DNA from: Massilibacteroides sp.
Lineage (GTDB): Bacteria > Bacteroidota > Bacteroidia > Bacteroidales > Tannerellaceae
Assembly: GCF_028705895.1 (NCBI RefSeq)
Contig: NZ_JAQWCQ010000003.1
Coordinates: 49,738-113,737, forward strand
DNA length: 64,000 bases
Direction of reading: 5' to 3'
The position numbers were made by a program, and so were the translations under genes. Within the stretch, counting starts at the first letter, position 1. Every line of letters starts with the position of its first letter. The notes under the pieces are model-generated. The model was given only the letters and a program-made list of their open reading frames with translations. It had not been told where the DNA came from and did no database searches. This document shows, piece after piece, positions 16,803 through 25,711 of this stretch.

Positions 16803-19523
16803 ATGGTTTTTAGAATTCTGACAATATCTTCTTGTTTGTTATTAAGTGCATTTTTTGTCTCAGCGCAGGAGAAAAATCGGGCTTTGACACCTGAGCAATT
16901 AGTAGATTGGCAACGGGTAACGCAGAGTAGTATATCGAATAATGGAAAATTTGTTGCCGTTAAGCATGAGCCTTGGCAGGGTGATGCGACTGTTTTGCTG
17001 TTTAACAGATCTGGTAAGGAATTGGCACGGATTATTCCCGCAGGATTCGTCAAGTTTTCAACTTCTTCGGATTATCTGCTTGTGGAAAAGAAAACACCTT
17101 TAGCCGAAATAGAGGCTTTAAAACTGAAGAAAACAAAAAAGGATAAGATGCCTTTGGATAAGTTAGTACTTGTCAGCATGGATGGCAGGCAGGAGGTTCT
17201 TGACTCTATTCGGAAGTCTAAGCTTTCTGAAGTTTCCGATTGGATGGCTTTTCATCAGGGAGATAAAAAAGACTCCACTTTATATGTTCGTTCTTTGGAC
17301 GGAAAAATGAATGATAGCATTCCCGCTGTAATGGATTATGGATTTGCGAAAGAAGGGGATGTGATGTATTTTATCACAGGTGGTGATTCGTTAGGAACTA
17401 AAGCAGGACTTTATGTTTATCAACCAAAGATGCCGAAGCAAAGGCTTATAAAAGAGGGAAAAGGCAACTTCAAACAGATCGCATTCAACAAACCGGGTGA
17501 TAAACTGACGTTTTTATATGCGGATACGTTAAGTAAGGATTCTGCTGATAGTAAGGAAAACAAGTATGCGCTTTATTTGTCTGTAACTTGTGATCCGGCA
17601 AAACGAATAGTTGAAGCGGGAAACGAAGCGATTCCGGAGAAATGGATTATCAGTGAGAACGGAGATCTTCGTTTTTCAGAGAATGGGGAATTTCTTTTTT
17701 TTGGAACCTCACCGGAGCCTCGTCAACGGGATACTACCGTATTGGATGAAAACAGGCCGAATGTGCAGGTATGGAGTTGGAATGAATCTGTTCAATATAC
17801 GCAACAGACGGTGGACAAAAAAGAAAATGAACGTAAAACTTATACGGCTGCATATCATCTGTCTTCAGGTAAGGTTAGCCAACTTAGCACATTAGAGCTG
17901 CCATATCTTCAGCTTCCGGAGAATGGAACGTTAGCGTTAGCTTCTACTTCTGATCCTTATGGCACAGAGCGCATGTGGACAGGTAAAAGCAAACAAGACA
18001 TTTATATTGTAGATATACAGACAGGAACGCGTACTCCTCTTTTACAGGCAAGTGAAGCGAGGGTTCGTATCTCTCCGGCCGGAAAATATGGGTTCTGGTA
18101 TAGTGCACCGGATAGTTCTTGGTTTACAGTAGATTTAAACAGTCAGAAAATATACAGACTTACAACACCGGATACATTCGCTGCATGGGATACGGACAAT
18201 GATGTTCCGGATTATCCCGGTTCATACGGGTCTGCCGGCTGGAGCAAGGATGATAAGTCTCTGCTACTGTATGACAGGAACGATATCTGGAGTTTTGATC
18301 CCACAGGGGCAGGCTCACCCATAAACTTAACCGTAAACGGCAAGAAAGAGAGCTTGCGTTATCAACTACGCCCAGTCGACAAGGATATAAAATACGTAAA
18401 ATTGGATGAACCTCAATTATTAATCGGGTTCAACGAGAAGACGAAGGCTTCAGGTTTCTATTCTGCTAATCTTAAGAAAGCAGGTATTCCGAAAGCGCTG
18501 CTAACGAGTGAATTTAAAGTTGGCTTTAAAGAGAAAGCTAAAGATTCAGACGCGATTATCTATACGACTGAAACATTCGAGCGTTACCCCGAGATTATGT
18601 ACTCAAATCTACGTTTCCAGAATCCTGTACAGCTAACAAGCTTAGGGAACCAACAAGACAGTATCCTTTGGGGAACGGCGGAACTGACTTCGTGGACTTC
18701 GTTGGACGGAAAAGTATTAGAGGGTGTGATATACAAACCGGCGAATTTTAACCCGAACAAGAAATACCCGCTTATCGTCAATTTCTATGAACGAAATTCG
18801 GAAACTCTGTATAATTACCGCACGCCGGAGCCACATCGTTCTACGGTTGACTATCGCCTGTATAACAGCAACGAGTATATCATCTTCAATCCGGATATCC
18901 GCTATGAAGATGGTTACCCCGGAGAAAGTTGTTTCAATAGCGTAATGCCCGGTATAGCATCCCTTATTGCCAAAGGATATATTAATGAAAAGGCAATCGC
19001 AGCGCAAGGGCATAGCTGGGGAGGTTATCAGGTTGCTTATTTAGCAACACGAACCAATCTTTTTGCTGCAATAGAAAGTGGTGCTCCGGTTGTCAATATG
19101 TTCAGCGCCTACGGTGGTATCCGCTGGGGAACAGGGCTAAATCGCTCTTTCCAATACGAACACGGACAAAGTCGTATTGATGGAACGCCATGGGATGCAC
19201 CTCTGCGCTACGAAACAAACTCTCCGCTCTTCACGATGGATAAAGTAAACACTCCGATCCTGATTATGCACAACGATGCCGACGGACATGTACCCTGGTA
19301 TCAGGGAATCGAATATTTTGTAGCATTAAAGCGCTTACAAAAACCGGTATGGTTACTAAACTATACAGGTGAACCACATTGGCCAATGCGAATGGCAAAC
19401 CGTATTGATTTCCAGAAACGGATGTTCCAGTTCTTTAATCACTATCTGAAAGGAGAGGCTATGCCAAAATGGATGAAGGAAGGAGTAAAGGCCGTAGATC
19501 AGCCATATGAATTAGGATACTAA
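16803..19523 (+). CDS. S9-family prolyl oligopeptidase-like peptidase, exported
   Basis: Alpha/beta-hydrolase serine peptidase with an N-terminal beta-propeller, expected to cut short peptides in the periplasm. I start at the ATG 16803, giving a signal peptide (MVFRILTISSCLLLSAFFVS then AQEKN); an upstream TTG at 16776 would also be in frame but is less likely. The catalytic Ser lies in AAQGHSWGGYQ near residue 740, the Asp in HNDADGHVPW near 825, and the His in GEPHWPMR near 860. About 906 residues is long but usual for Bacteroidota S9 proteins of this type. It ends just before a shared bidirectional terminator. Confidence 0.92.
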   Translation: MVFRILTISSCLLLSAFFVSAQEKNRALTPEQLVDWQRVTQSSISNNGKFVAVKHEPWQGDATVLLFNRSGKELARIIPAGFVKFSTSSDYLLVEKKTPLAEIEALKLKKTKKDKMPLDKLVLVSMDGRQEVLDSIRKSKLSEVSDWMAFHQGDKKDSTLYVRSLDGKMNDSIPAVMDYGFAKEGDVMYFITGGDSLGTKAGLYVYQPKMPKQRLIKEGKGNFKQIAFNKPGDKLTFLYADTLSKDSADSKENKYALYLSVTCDPAKRIVEAGNEAIPEKWIISENGDLRFSENGEFLFFGTSPEPRQRDTTVLDENRPNVQVWSWNESVQYTQQTVDKKENERKTYTAAYHLSSGKVSQLSTLELPYLQLPENGTLALASTSDPYGTERMWTGKSKQDIYIVDIQTGTRTPLLQASEARVRISPAGKYGFWYSAPDSSWFTVDLNSQKIYRLTTPDTFAAWDTDNDVPDYPGSYGSAGWSKDDKSLLLYDRNDIWSFDPTGAGSPINLTVNGKKESLRYQLRPVDKDIKYVKLDEPQLLIGFNEKTKASGFYSANLKKAGIPKALLTSEFKVGFKEKAKDSDAIIYTTETFERYPEIMYSNLRFQNPVQLTSLGNQQDSILWGTAELTSWTSLDGKVLEGVIYKPANFNPNKKYPLIVNFYERNSETLYNYRTPEPHRSTVDYRLYNSNEYIIFNPDIRYEDGYPGESCFNSVMPGIASLIAKGYINEKAIAAQGHSWGGYQVAYLATRTNLFAAIESGAPVVNMFSAYGGIRWGTGLNRSFQYEHGQSRIDGTPWDAPLRYETNSPLFTMDKVNTPILIMHNDADGHVPWYQGIEYFVALKRLQKPVWLLNYTGEPHWPMRMANRIDFQKRMFQFFNHYLKGEAMPKWMKEGVKAVDQPYELGY

Positions 19524-19536
19524 CAACGCTTACCTA

Positions 19537-19585
19537 AAAAAAGAAACCTCTTATTATCCGATCGATAATAAGAGGTTTCTTTTTT
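19537..19585. terminator. Strong bidirectional intrinsic terminator
   Basis: A 22-bp perfect stem (19537-19558 with 19564-19585) has a 5-base loop CGATC. The A-rich left edge and T-rich right edge make it work in both directions. It ends the S9 peptidase transcript from the left and the tRNA-Gln transcript from the right. Confidence 0.88.
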
Positions 19586-19588
19586 CTG

Positions 19589-19659
19589 TTGTCTCACGAG
19601 GATTCGAACCTCGACAGACAGAACCAAAAACTGTAGTGCTACCATTACACCATGAGACA
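19589..19659 (-). tRNA. tRNA-Gln (anticodon TTG)
   Basis: A 71-nt cloverleaf reads on the minus strand. The acceptor is TGTCTCA/TGAGACA, the D arm GTG/CAC with AATGGTA, and the anticodon arm reads CAG-TTTTTGG-TTCTG with TTG at the anticodon position. The T arm is CGAGG-TTCGAAT-CCTCG and the discriminator is A. CCA is not encoded (CAG follows). A consensus promoter lies upstream and a strong terminator directly downstream. Confidence 0.95.
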
Positions 19660-19684
19660 ATCCGACGCTTTCATTAAAGCGATG

Positions 19685-19716
19685 CAAAGGTAAGAACTAA
19701 ATTTAAACTTTGCAAA
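19685..19716 (-). promoter_or_regulatory. tRNA-Gln promoter (-7 and -33 elements)
   Basis: On the minus strand TACCTTTG (19685-19692) is preceded by TTTG (19713-19716) with a 20-base spacer, a full Bacteroidota housekeeping promoter. A 6-bp hairpin (19666-19671 with 19676-19681) lies between promoter and tRNA, in the leader to be removed. Confidence 0.75.
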
Positions 19717-19732
19717 TTTTGTTGTCGTTTTG

Positions 19733-21025
19733 TTATTTTGCAATAAGCAGAAAATAGTTTTTCTTTCCGCGTTGTACTAACAAATATTTCTCATCAAGTA
19801 AAGAGGCATCTGTAATTACAGCATCTGCTTCTGCCAGCTTTTCTTTATTTACACTTACACCGCCACTTTGAACAAGTTTACGCATTTCTCCTTTTGAGGG
19901 GAATACAGAGGCTTTTTCTGTGAACAAATCGGACGCTTTCACTCCGGTTTTTAGTTCGTCCAAAGAAACCTCAAACTGAGGAACTCCATCAAAAACGGCC
20001 AACAAGGTTTCTTCATCTAATTTTTTTAATGCTTCGGAAGTAGAGTTTCCAAACAGAATATTAGAAGCTTCGACAGCAGCGTCATAATCTTCTATGGAGT
20101 GAACCATTACGGTTACTTCTTTTGCCAATCGTTTCTGCAGAGGACGAAGATGTGGAGCTGCAGCTTGTTCTGCTTCAAGAGTTGCAATTTCTTCTTGTGA
20201 CAATGCGGTGAATATTTTGATATATTTAGCAGCGTCATCATCGCTCACATTCAACCAGAATTGATAAAACTTATATGGGGATGTATATCGTCTGTCCAAC
20301 CAAACATTACCGGATTCGGTCTTTCCGAATTTTCCTCCGTCTGCTTTCGTGATTAACGGACATGTTAAAGCAAAAGCCTCACCTCCTAATTTACGACGGA
20401 TCAGCTCCGTTCCGGTGGTAATATTCCCCCATTGATCAGAACCACCCATTTGCAAACGACATCCCTCGTGTTCATATAAATAAAGGAAATCATAACCCTG
20501 CAATAACTGATAAGAAAATTCAGTAAATGACATGCCCACATTTGACTCACTACTCAAGCGTTTCTTCACTGAATCCTTCGCCATCATATAGTTCACCGTT
20601 AAGTGCTTACCAATATCGCGAATAAAATTAAGAAAAGAGTAGTCCTTCATCCAGTCGTAATTGTTTACCAACTTAGCCGAATTGGGAGCATCAGAATCAA
20701 AATCAAGAAATTTAGCCAATTGCTTTTTGATACTATCCTGATTATGACGCAGGGTAGCCTCATCTAAAAGGTTACGTTCAGCCGATTTAAGAGAAGGATC
20801 TCCAATCATACCGGTGGCACCTCCAACTAAAGCGATCGGACGATGTCCTGCACGCTGAAAATGTTTTAGCATCATTACACTGACCAAGTGTCCGATATGT
20901 AACGAATCAGCTGTAGGATCAATACCAACATAAGCCGATGTCATTTCCTTCTGCAACTGTTCTTCTGTACCCGGCATCATATCGTGTATCATGCCTCTCC
21001 ATCTTAATTCTTCTACAAAATTCAT
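19733..21025 (-). CDS. tyrS: Tyrosine--tRNA ligase
   Basis: Class I synthetase charging tRNA-Tyr. It has 430 residues. The HIGH box is [13 protein letters not shown] near residue 37, the tyrosine-binding [17 protein letters not shown] and [12 protein letters not shown] lie near 170-200, and the KMSKS-type loop is KFGKTESG near 230. A C-terminal S4-like RNA-binding domain ([16 protein letters not shown] onward) is present. It lies between tatD and tRNA-Gln on the minus strand and has its own predicted promoter. Confidence 0.97.
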   Translation of the reverse strand: MNFVEELRWRGMIHDMMPGTEEQLQKEMTSAYVGIDPTADSLHIGHLVSVMMLKHFQRAGHRPIALVGGATGMIGDPSLKSAERNLLDEATLRHNQDSIKKQLAKFLDFDSDAPNSAKLVNNYDWMKDYSFLNFIRDIGKHLTVNYMMAKDSVKKRLSSESNVGMSFTEFSYQLLQGYDFLYLYEHEGCRLQMGGSDQWGNITTGTELIRRKLGGEAFALTCPLITKADGGKFGKTESGNVWLDRRYTSPYKFYQFWLNVSDDDAAKYIKIFTALSQEEIATLEAEQAAAPHLRPLQKRLAKEVTVMVHSIEDYDAAVEASNILFGNSTSEALKKLDEETLLAVFDGVPQFEVSLDELKTGVKASDLFTEKASVFPSKGEMRKLVQSGGVSVNKEKLAEADAVITDASLLDEKYLLVQRGKKNYFLLIAK

Positions 21026-21068
21026 CGTATTATTTATTCTGTGTTCTTGTTTCTTTAAATTCAGAAAA

Positions 21069-21097
21069 CAAAGGTACGACTTATTTTTAGAATCAAA
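21069..21097 (-). promoter_or_regulatory. tyrS promoter (-7 and weak -33)
   Basis: On the minus strand TACCTTTG (21069-21076) has an upstream TTTG (21094-21097) with a 17-base spacer, 43 bases before the tyrS start. The -33 part overlaps the end of the tatD-like gene. Confidence 0.6.
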
Positions 21098-21734
21098 CAG
21101 AAAAGACTTCCTTAACGTTTCGTCTTAATGTTAAGGCTAATAAGTCTATAGAGATATCTAACGAATCTGCCGCAAGGCGATAGATCTCCTCAATTTGTTT
21201 ATCGGATTCATCTGTTTCAAGAAAAAGATAATCCGGCCATGCCACACGTAACGCTTCAGGATTGAATTTTTCACCAAAAGAAAGCCGAAGCCCTTTTCTG
21301 ATAAGTTGCTCTGCAAGTTGTCTGTTACCACGAAAACCATGTATTACCCAGATATCAGAGGAAGAAAAATCTTTTCTGACGGCCAATAGCTCGTCCCACG
21401 CTTTTACGCAGTGGATCACAAGCGGCTTACCCATCTCTGCTGCAAGTTTTGCCTGTTCAGAAAACACTCTTACTTGTTCACCGATAGGCTTTTCGGCCTG
21501 TTTATCTAATCCGGCCTCTCCTATCGCGACAACAGAAGGATGTAATACGGCTTCTGTGAGTAAAAGATATTGCATCTCAAAGTCCGTTATATACCAAGGA
21601 TGAATGCCGTACGAATATAGGCAACCAGGCAAGAAACATTGCGACCGCTGCATATCCACAATCTTATTGACAATAACGATTCTATCATCAGACGAGATCT
21701 GCGTCTTATGGGTATGTATATCGCAGTATGTCAT
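21093..21734 (-). CDS. TatD-family metal-dependent hydrolase
   Basis: TIM-barrel metallohydrolase of the TatD family, members of which act as 3'-5' exonucleases or deoxyribonucleases. Metal-ligand motifs are visible in order: DIHTH near residue 5, GIHPWY near 44, GEAGLDK near 72, [12 protein letters not shown] near 106, WVIHGFRG near 132, and ETDESD near 175. At 213 residues it is shorter than E. coli TatD (~260), lacking some peripheral loops, as is common in Bacteroidota. It starts 3 bases after the yidD stop and is probably co-transcribed with it. Substrate is unproven. Confidence 0.85.
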   Translation of the reverse strand: MTYCDIHTHKTQISSDDRIVIVNKIVDMQRSQCFLPGCLYSYGIHPWYITDFEMQYLLLTEAVLHPSVVAIGEAGLDKQAEKPIGEQVRVFSEQAKLAAEMGKPLVIHCVKAWDELLAVRKDFSSSDIWVIHGFRGNRQLAEQLIRKGLRLSFGEKFNPEALRVAWPDYLFLETDESDKQIEEIYRLAADSLDISIDLLALTLRRNVKEVFSV

Positions 21735-21737
21735 ATC

Positions 21738-21959
21738 TTAGGGTACAGGATCATAACCACTACCACCCCAAGGGTGACAACTTAGGATACGCTTCGTTGC
21801 TAAATACAAGCCCTTAATCGGTCCATGTTTTTTCAACGCCTGCACAGCATATTCCGAACAGGTAGGCGTATATCTACAGGAAGGAGGCGTGTAAGGAGAA
21901 ATGCAATATTTATAAAAGTAAACCGGCAAAAGAAGGACTGCCGTAAAGAAACGTTTCAT
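21738..21959 (-). CDS. yidD: Membrane protein insertion efficiency factor YidD
   Basis: A 73-residue YidD protein, an inner-membrane-associated factor that assists YidC-dependent membrane protein insertion. It shows the conserved [11 protein letters not shown] core, [20 protein letters not shown] and the [12 protein letters not shown] ending. The start overlaps the rnpA stop by 4 bases (ATGA), matching the conserved rnpA-yidD order seen across bacteria. Confidence 0.93.
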   Translation of the reverse strand: MKRFFTAVLLLPVYFYKYCISPYTPPSCRYTPTCSEYAVQALKKHGPIKGLYLATKRILSCHPWGGSGYDPVP

Positions 21960-22348
21960 TTTATATTCTCCATTAATAGTCCGATCGTTTTCCGCATAGC
22001 TTTTTCTATTGTGGTATGAGGATGAATCTCCTTATCTAAATAGAGAAAAGCAATCAACAGATTTTTATCTCTGTCTTTGAGAAAGGTAATCAATTCCGGC
22101 TTTTGAAGCCGATAGGCTTCTCTTATTTGCCGTTTGACTTTGTTACGCTTTACCGCCCGTTTGAATTTCTTCTTTGATACGCTGATAAGAATCGAAGAAG
22201 TGGCGGGCATTTCCGGCTCGACAGTTAAGTAGATAACCCGTAATGGAAACGCTACAAACGACTGTCCTTTTTCAAACAACAAGTCAATGTAGCGTTTCCA
22301 TGACAGGCGTTCCTCTTTCGATAGAGTAAACCTATTCTTATCTGTCAT
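21956..22348 (-). CDS. rnpA: Ribonuclease P protein component
   Basis: Small basic protein subunit of RNase P, which matures the 5' ends of tRNAs. The 130 residues contain the family signature [20 protein letters not shown] around residues 68-87 and the N-terminal [19 protein letters not shown]. It overlaps yidD by 4 bases and abuts hemD (1-base overlap). No rpmH or dnaA lies beside it, unlike in many other phyla. Confidence 0.94.
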   Translation of the reverse strand: MTDKNRFTLSKEERLSWKRYIDLLFEKGQSFVAFPLRVIYLTVEPEMPATSSILISVSKKKFKRAVKRNKVKRQIREAYRLQKPELITFLKDRDKNLLIAFLYLDKEIHPHTTIEKAMRKTIGLLMENIK

Positions 22349-23112
22349 TATTTCTTTTTATCGCTCAACTCTTTCTTCAGGAATAATTCCAAAGCAGCCG
22401 TCATTGATGGCGCTTCAGGCGAAGGAGCTTCCACATCTAATCTCAAACCTGCTTCTTTAACAGCTTTGGCTGTAGTGGGCCCGAAACATCCGATTTTTAT
22501 ATCATCCTGTTTGAAATCCGGAAAGTTTTTCAACAAGGAGGTAATTCCGGACGGACTAAAGAAGACAAGCATGTCGTAATCAAATGCTTCATCTTTTGCA
22601 AAATCATTACTCACCGTACGGTACATTACCGCTTTAGTAAAGTTTATTTTTTTAGTTTCCAGCATCCGCATCAAATCATCTTTGTGCACGTCAGATACAG
22701 GAATAAAATACTTTTCTTTTGCATGCTTGCCAATAATTGTAACAAGCTCATCCATTTTCCCTGTCTGACCATAAAATATCTTACGTTTACGAAAGACAAT
22801 ATATTTCTGCAGATAAACAGCAATTGCTTCTGTCATACAGAAATATTTCATCGTCTCAGGAACAGTGACCCTCAATTCTTCACATAAATGGAAGAAATGA
22901 TCAATAGCAGTACGTGCTGTAAAAATAACAGCAGAATAATCTAAAATGGATACTTTTTGTTGTCTGAACTCTTTAGAGCTTAACGGTTCTACTTTAATGA
23001 AAGGACGAAAATCTATTTCTACTCCATATTTTTCTGCAATATCAAAATAGGGTGATTTTTCGGTCGTAGGGCGGGGTTGCGATACTAATACTTTCTTTAT
23101 ACTCAATGCCAT
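22348..23112 (-). CDS. hemD: Uroporphyrinogen-III synthase
   Basis: Cytoplasmic enzyme that cyclises hydroxymethylbilane to uroporphyrinogen III in heme and corrinoid synthesis. The family is weakly conserved; the call rests on 254-residue length, the VLVSQPRPTTEKSPYFDIAEKYG-type N-terminus (here KVLVSQPRPTTEKSPYFDIA), the FTARTAIDHFF segment near residue 62, and FFSPSGITSLLKNFP plus GCFGPTTAKAVKEAG near 180-215. Its start overlaps the DUF4271 gene by 10 bases, so it belongs to that operon. Confidence 0.88.
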   Translation of the reverse strand: MALSIKKVLVSQPRPTTEKSPYFDIAEKYGVEIDFRPFIKVEPLSSKEFRQQKVSILDYSAVIFTARTAIDHFFHLCEELRVTVPETMKYFCMTEAIAVYLQKYIVFRKRKIFYGQTGKMDELVTIIGKHAKEKYFIPVSDVHKDDLMRMLETKKINFTKAVMYRTVSNDFAKDEAFDYDMLVFFSPSGITSLLKNFPDFKQDDIKIGCFGPTTAKAVKEAGLRLDVEAPSPEAPSMTAALELFLKKELSDKKK

Positions 23113-23834
23113 AAAGTACTTGTCTTGATAAAGTTATACAAATAAACCATACCTTCGTACAAAAATACCAGAGGTAAAATTTCTTGGGCGCAAAGGTACA
23201 AACTTATATATAATAAACCTGTGTTTTTCTTGTGAAATATCCGTAATGTCTTTACAATAATTGCAAAACGACACAAAAAATACGAAATAACGAACAAAAC
23301 AATGGGTACTATTGGATATTTTCCCCAGAGCGAGAGCCATACAACCGGAATATAGAGCAGAATACCCCAAGTTCCCATAATTGCAATATAACTATTTTGC
23401 CAAAGTCTATATTTTTGTACATCCGAAAATATAACACCGGTTATCGCGTATAAAAGCCATTTGAAAAAAAAGAACAGAACAACAACCCCAAAAACACCTC
23501 CGATACACAAAAGTATATTCTTGCCGGTCAAATCAAAGGTGAGATAATTCTTAGAATAAAAATAGGAGAAGAGAAAAAGAGAACAAAGAAAAAGCGTCTG
23601 CAAAATCATAAAGAAACGGAAATAGGAATCAGGTACTACGCGTTTTTCAAAAAGGCTTTGTCGTTCTTTCAGATAGAAAACATCTTTCAGCATGGTAAGA
23701 AAAGCCCGATAATTAAAGCGAAAGGCCAGAGCAAAGAGAAGCAGGGCAAAGAAAATCAGCGTGAATAATAAATCATTCAACACCTGTCCGTCCCATAAAC
23801 GAATCCCTACATATCCTTCAAACAAATCATTCAT
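23103..23834 (-). CDS. DUF4271 membrane protein
   Basis: A 243-residue inner-membrane protein with about six hydrophobic segments (for example LLFTLIFFALLLFALAF, FMILQTLFLCSLFLFSYFY and GVFGVVVLFFFFKWLLYAI). It matches the Bacteroidota DUF4271 family, which regularly sits directly upstream of hemD. No enzymatic motif is visible and the role is unknown. It is the first gene of the DUF4271-hemD-rnpA-yidD-tatD run and has a predicted -7 element 28 bases upstream. Confidence 0.8.
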   Translation of the reverse strand: MNDLFEGYVGIRLWDGQVLNDLLFTLIFFALLLFALAFRFNYRAFLTMLKDVFYLKERQSLFEKRVVPDSYFRFFMILQTLFLCSLFLFSYFYSKNYLTFDLTGKNILLCIGGVFGVVVLFFFFKWLLYAITGVIFSDVQKYRLWQNSYIAIMGTWGILLYIPVVWLSLWGKYPIVPIVLFVISYFLCRFAIIVKTLRIFHKKNTGLLYISLYLCAQEILPLVFLYEGMVYLYNFIKTSTLWH

Positions 23835-23861
23835 GCCTTATATCACCCTCTTTTTCAAGCG

Positions 23862-23869
23862 CAAAGATA
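23862..23869 (-). promoter_or_regulatory. Predicted -7 element of the DUF4271-hemD-rnpA operon
   Basis: TATCTTTG on the minus strand, 28 bases before the DUF4271 start codon. It is divergent from the nadB promoter in the same intergenic region. Confidence 0.55.
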
Positions 23870-23958
23870 TGGAAAATTTCAAGAGTAGTTTATCTTTATT
23901 ACCATATGATCTTTCATCATATTTTGTTTTATATGAGCTATCGAACTGTTTTAATTTT

Positions 23959-23966
23959 TATTTTTG
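23959..23966 (+). promoter_or_regulatory. Predicted -7 element of nadB
   Basis: TATTTTTG matches TAnnTTTG and is 19-22 bases before the tandem ATGs of nadB. The -33 element is not clear. Confidence 0.55.
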
Positions 23967-23984
23967 TAAGTCTAAACAAAGTAA

Positions 23985-25565
23985 GTGATGATAAAAAGAT
24001 ATGATTTCTTAGTAATCGGTTCAGGAATTGCGGGAATGAGTTTTGCGCTGAAAGTAGCAGGTAAAGGAACAGTTGCCTTAATATCAAAAACAAATCTGGA
24101 AGAAGCAAACACCTATTTCGCGCAAGGCGGAATAGCATCGGTTACAAATCTGATCACAGATAATTTCGAGAAACACATTGAAGATACCATGATTGCGGGA
24201 GATCAGCTTAGCAGTCGTGAAGCTGTAGAGAAAGTAGTTCGTAATGCTCCTGCACAGATAAAGGAGTTGATTAGCTGGGGAGTTGATTTTGACAAAGATG
24301 ACAAAGGTAATTTTGACCTCCATCGGGAAGGGGGACACTCCGAATTCCGAATACTACATCATAAAGATAATACCGGAGCAGAGATACAGGACAGCTTGAT
24401 CAAAGCCGTACAGAAGCATCCGAATATTGACATCTACGAGAATCATTTCACGATAGAGATTTTAACACAACACCATTTAGGCGTAACAGTGACTCGCCAG
24501 ACTCCGGACATCGAATGCTACGGCGCTTATGTGATGGACATGACGACGGGTAAAATAGATACATTTCTATCCAAAATCACCTTGATGGCAACAGGCGGTA
24601 TAGGTGCAATCTATCAGACCACCACAAATCCAATGGTAGCAACAGGGGATGGGATTGCGATGGTGTATCGTGCTAAAGGAACCGTGAAAGATATGGAATT
24701 TGTTCAATTCCACCCAACTGCGCTTTATCATCCGGGAGACCGCCCCTCTTTTCTTATTACCGAAGCGATGCGTGGATACGGAGGGGTACTTCGCACAAAA
24801 GACGGAAAAGAGTTCATGCAGAAATACGACTCTCGTTTATCACTTGCTCCAAGAGATATTGTTGCTCGGGCGATAGACAACGAAATGAAAAACCAGGGAG
24901 ATGAACATGTCTATTTGGACGTTACACACAAAGACGCAGAGGAAACGAAGAAACATTTTCCCAACATTTATAAAAAATGCCTTGAAATCGGTATTGATAT
25001 AACGCGTGAATATATACCTGTTGCACCGGCTGCCCATTACCTCTGTGGAGGAATAAAAGTAGATCTGGATGCACGCTCATCCATCAGCCGACTCTATGCG
25101 GTAGGAGAATGTTCCTGTACAGGTTTGCACGGTGGTAACCGTTTAGCATCAAACTCACTGATCGAAGCCGTCGTTTATGCCGATGCGGCAGCGAAGCACA
25201 GCAGCTCCATATTAAACAGCCTTTCATATCAGGAAAACATTCCCGAGTGGAATGACGAAGGCACAAGTTCTCCGGAAGAATTAGTACTTATCACGCAAAG
25301 CATCAAGGAGGTTGGACAGATTATGAGTACCTATGTCGGAATTGTGCGTTCGGATATTCGTCTGAAACGCGCATGGAACAGATTAGACATTATCTACGAA
25401 GAAACAGAAAGCCTCTTCAAACGCTCCGTCGCCTCAAAAGACATCTGTGAACTCCGCAACATGGTCAACACCGGTTACCTGATCATGCGTCAGGCCATCG
25501 AACGCAAAGAAAGCAGAGGGTTGCATTATACGCTGGATTATCCTCCGGTTGAGACAAAGAAGTAA
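23985..25565 (+). CDS. nadB: L-aspartate oxidase
   Basis: FAD enzyme oxidising L-aspartate to iminoaspartate, the first step of de novo NAD synthesis. It has the N-terminal FAD motif VIGSGIAGMSFAL, TYFAQGGIASV near residue 44, the catalytic-region GGHSEFRILHHKDNTG near 118, FHPTALYHPGDRPSFLITEA near 246, and the C-terminal FAD motif YAVGECSCTGLHGGNRLAS near 370. Length (526) fits. ATG codons at 23985 and 23988 are both possible. nadA and nadC are not adjacent in this window. Confidence 0.96.
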   Translation: MMIKRYDFLVIGSGIAGMSFALKVAGKGTVALISKTNLEEANTYFAQGGIASVTNLITDNFEKHIEDTMIAGDQLSSREAVEKVVRNAPAQIKELISWGVDFDKDDKGNFDLHREGGHSEFRILHHKDNTGAEIQDSLIKAVQKHPNIDIYENHFTIEILTQHHLGVTVTRQTPDIECYGAYVMDMTTGKIDTFLSKITLMATGGIGAIYQTTTNPMVATGDGIAMVYRAKGTVKDMEFVQFHPTALYHPGDRPSFLITEAMRGYGGVLRTKDGKEFMQKYDSRLSLAPRDIVARAIDNEMKNQGDEHVYLDVTHKDAEETKKHFPNIYKKCLEIGIDITREYIPVAPAAHYLCGGIKVDLDARSSISRLYAVGECSCTGLHGGNRLASNSLIEAVVYADAAAKHSSSILNSLSYQENIPEWNDEGTSSPEELVLITQSIKEVGQIMSTYVGIVRSDIRLKRAWNRLDIIYEETESLFKRSVASKDICELRNMVNTGYLIMRQAIERKESRGLHYTLDYPPVETKK

Positions 25566-25582
25566 GTCCCGATCCATCAAAA

Positions 25583-25648
25583 TTTAGAGGTAGGTCTAAT
25601 CACATTTAGAGGTAGGTATAAATTTGTTTAGAGGTAGGTATAAATTAG
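25583..25648 (+). repeat. Three direct repeats with an exact 22-bp period
   Basis: TTTAGAGGTAGGT occurs at 25583-25595, 25605-25617 and 25627-25639, exactly 22 bases apart, so all copies face the same side of the helix. Copies 2 and 3 extend further with TATAAATT. They lie 18 bases after nadB and about 35-100 bases before the predicted -7 element of the acetyltransferase, a position suited to a cooperative regulator. TAAATTTG at 25619-25626, within copy 2, also resembles a -7 box. Confidence 0.75.
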
Positions 25649-25682
25649 AAAACCTTCTGAGAACATCGGTATCAAAATAATG

Positions 25683-25690
25683 ATACATTT
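25683..25690 (+). promoter_or_regulatory. Predicted -7 element of the acetyltransferase gene
   Basis: TACATTTG matches TAnnTTTG. Transcription would begin near 25697, which favours the ATG at 25712 over the GTG at 25694. Confidence 0.5.
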
Positions 25691-25711
25691 GCAGTGAATT
25701 TACAAAGAATC

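Noticed and set aside
21738..23834. Replication-origin neighbourhood, suggested by rnpA-yidD
   Set aside because: No rpmH, dnaA, DnaA-box cluster or gidA is present; the gene pair is also found away from the origin in Bacteroidota.
25583..25648. Possible CRISPR array
   Set aside because: Only three 13-base repeats with 9-base gaps and no cas genes; far too short for repeat-spacer units.
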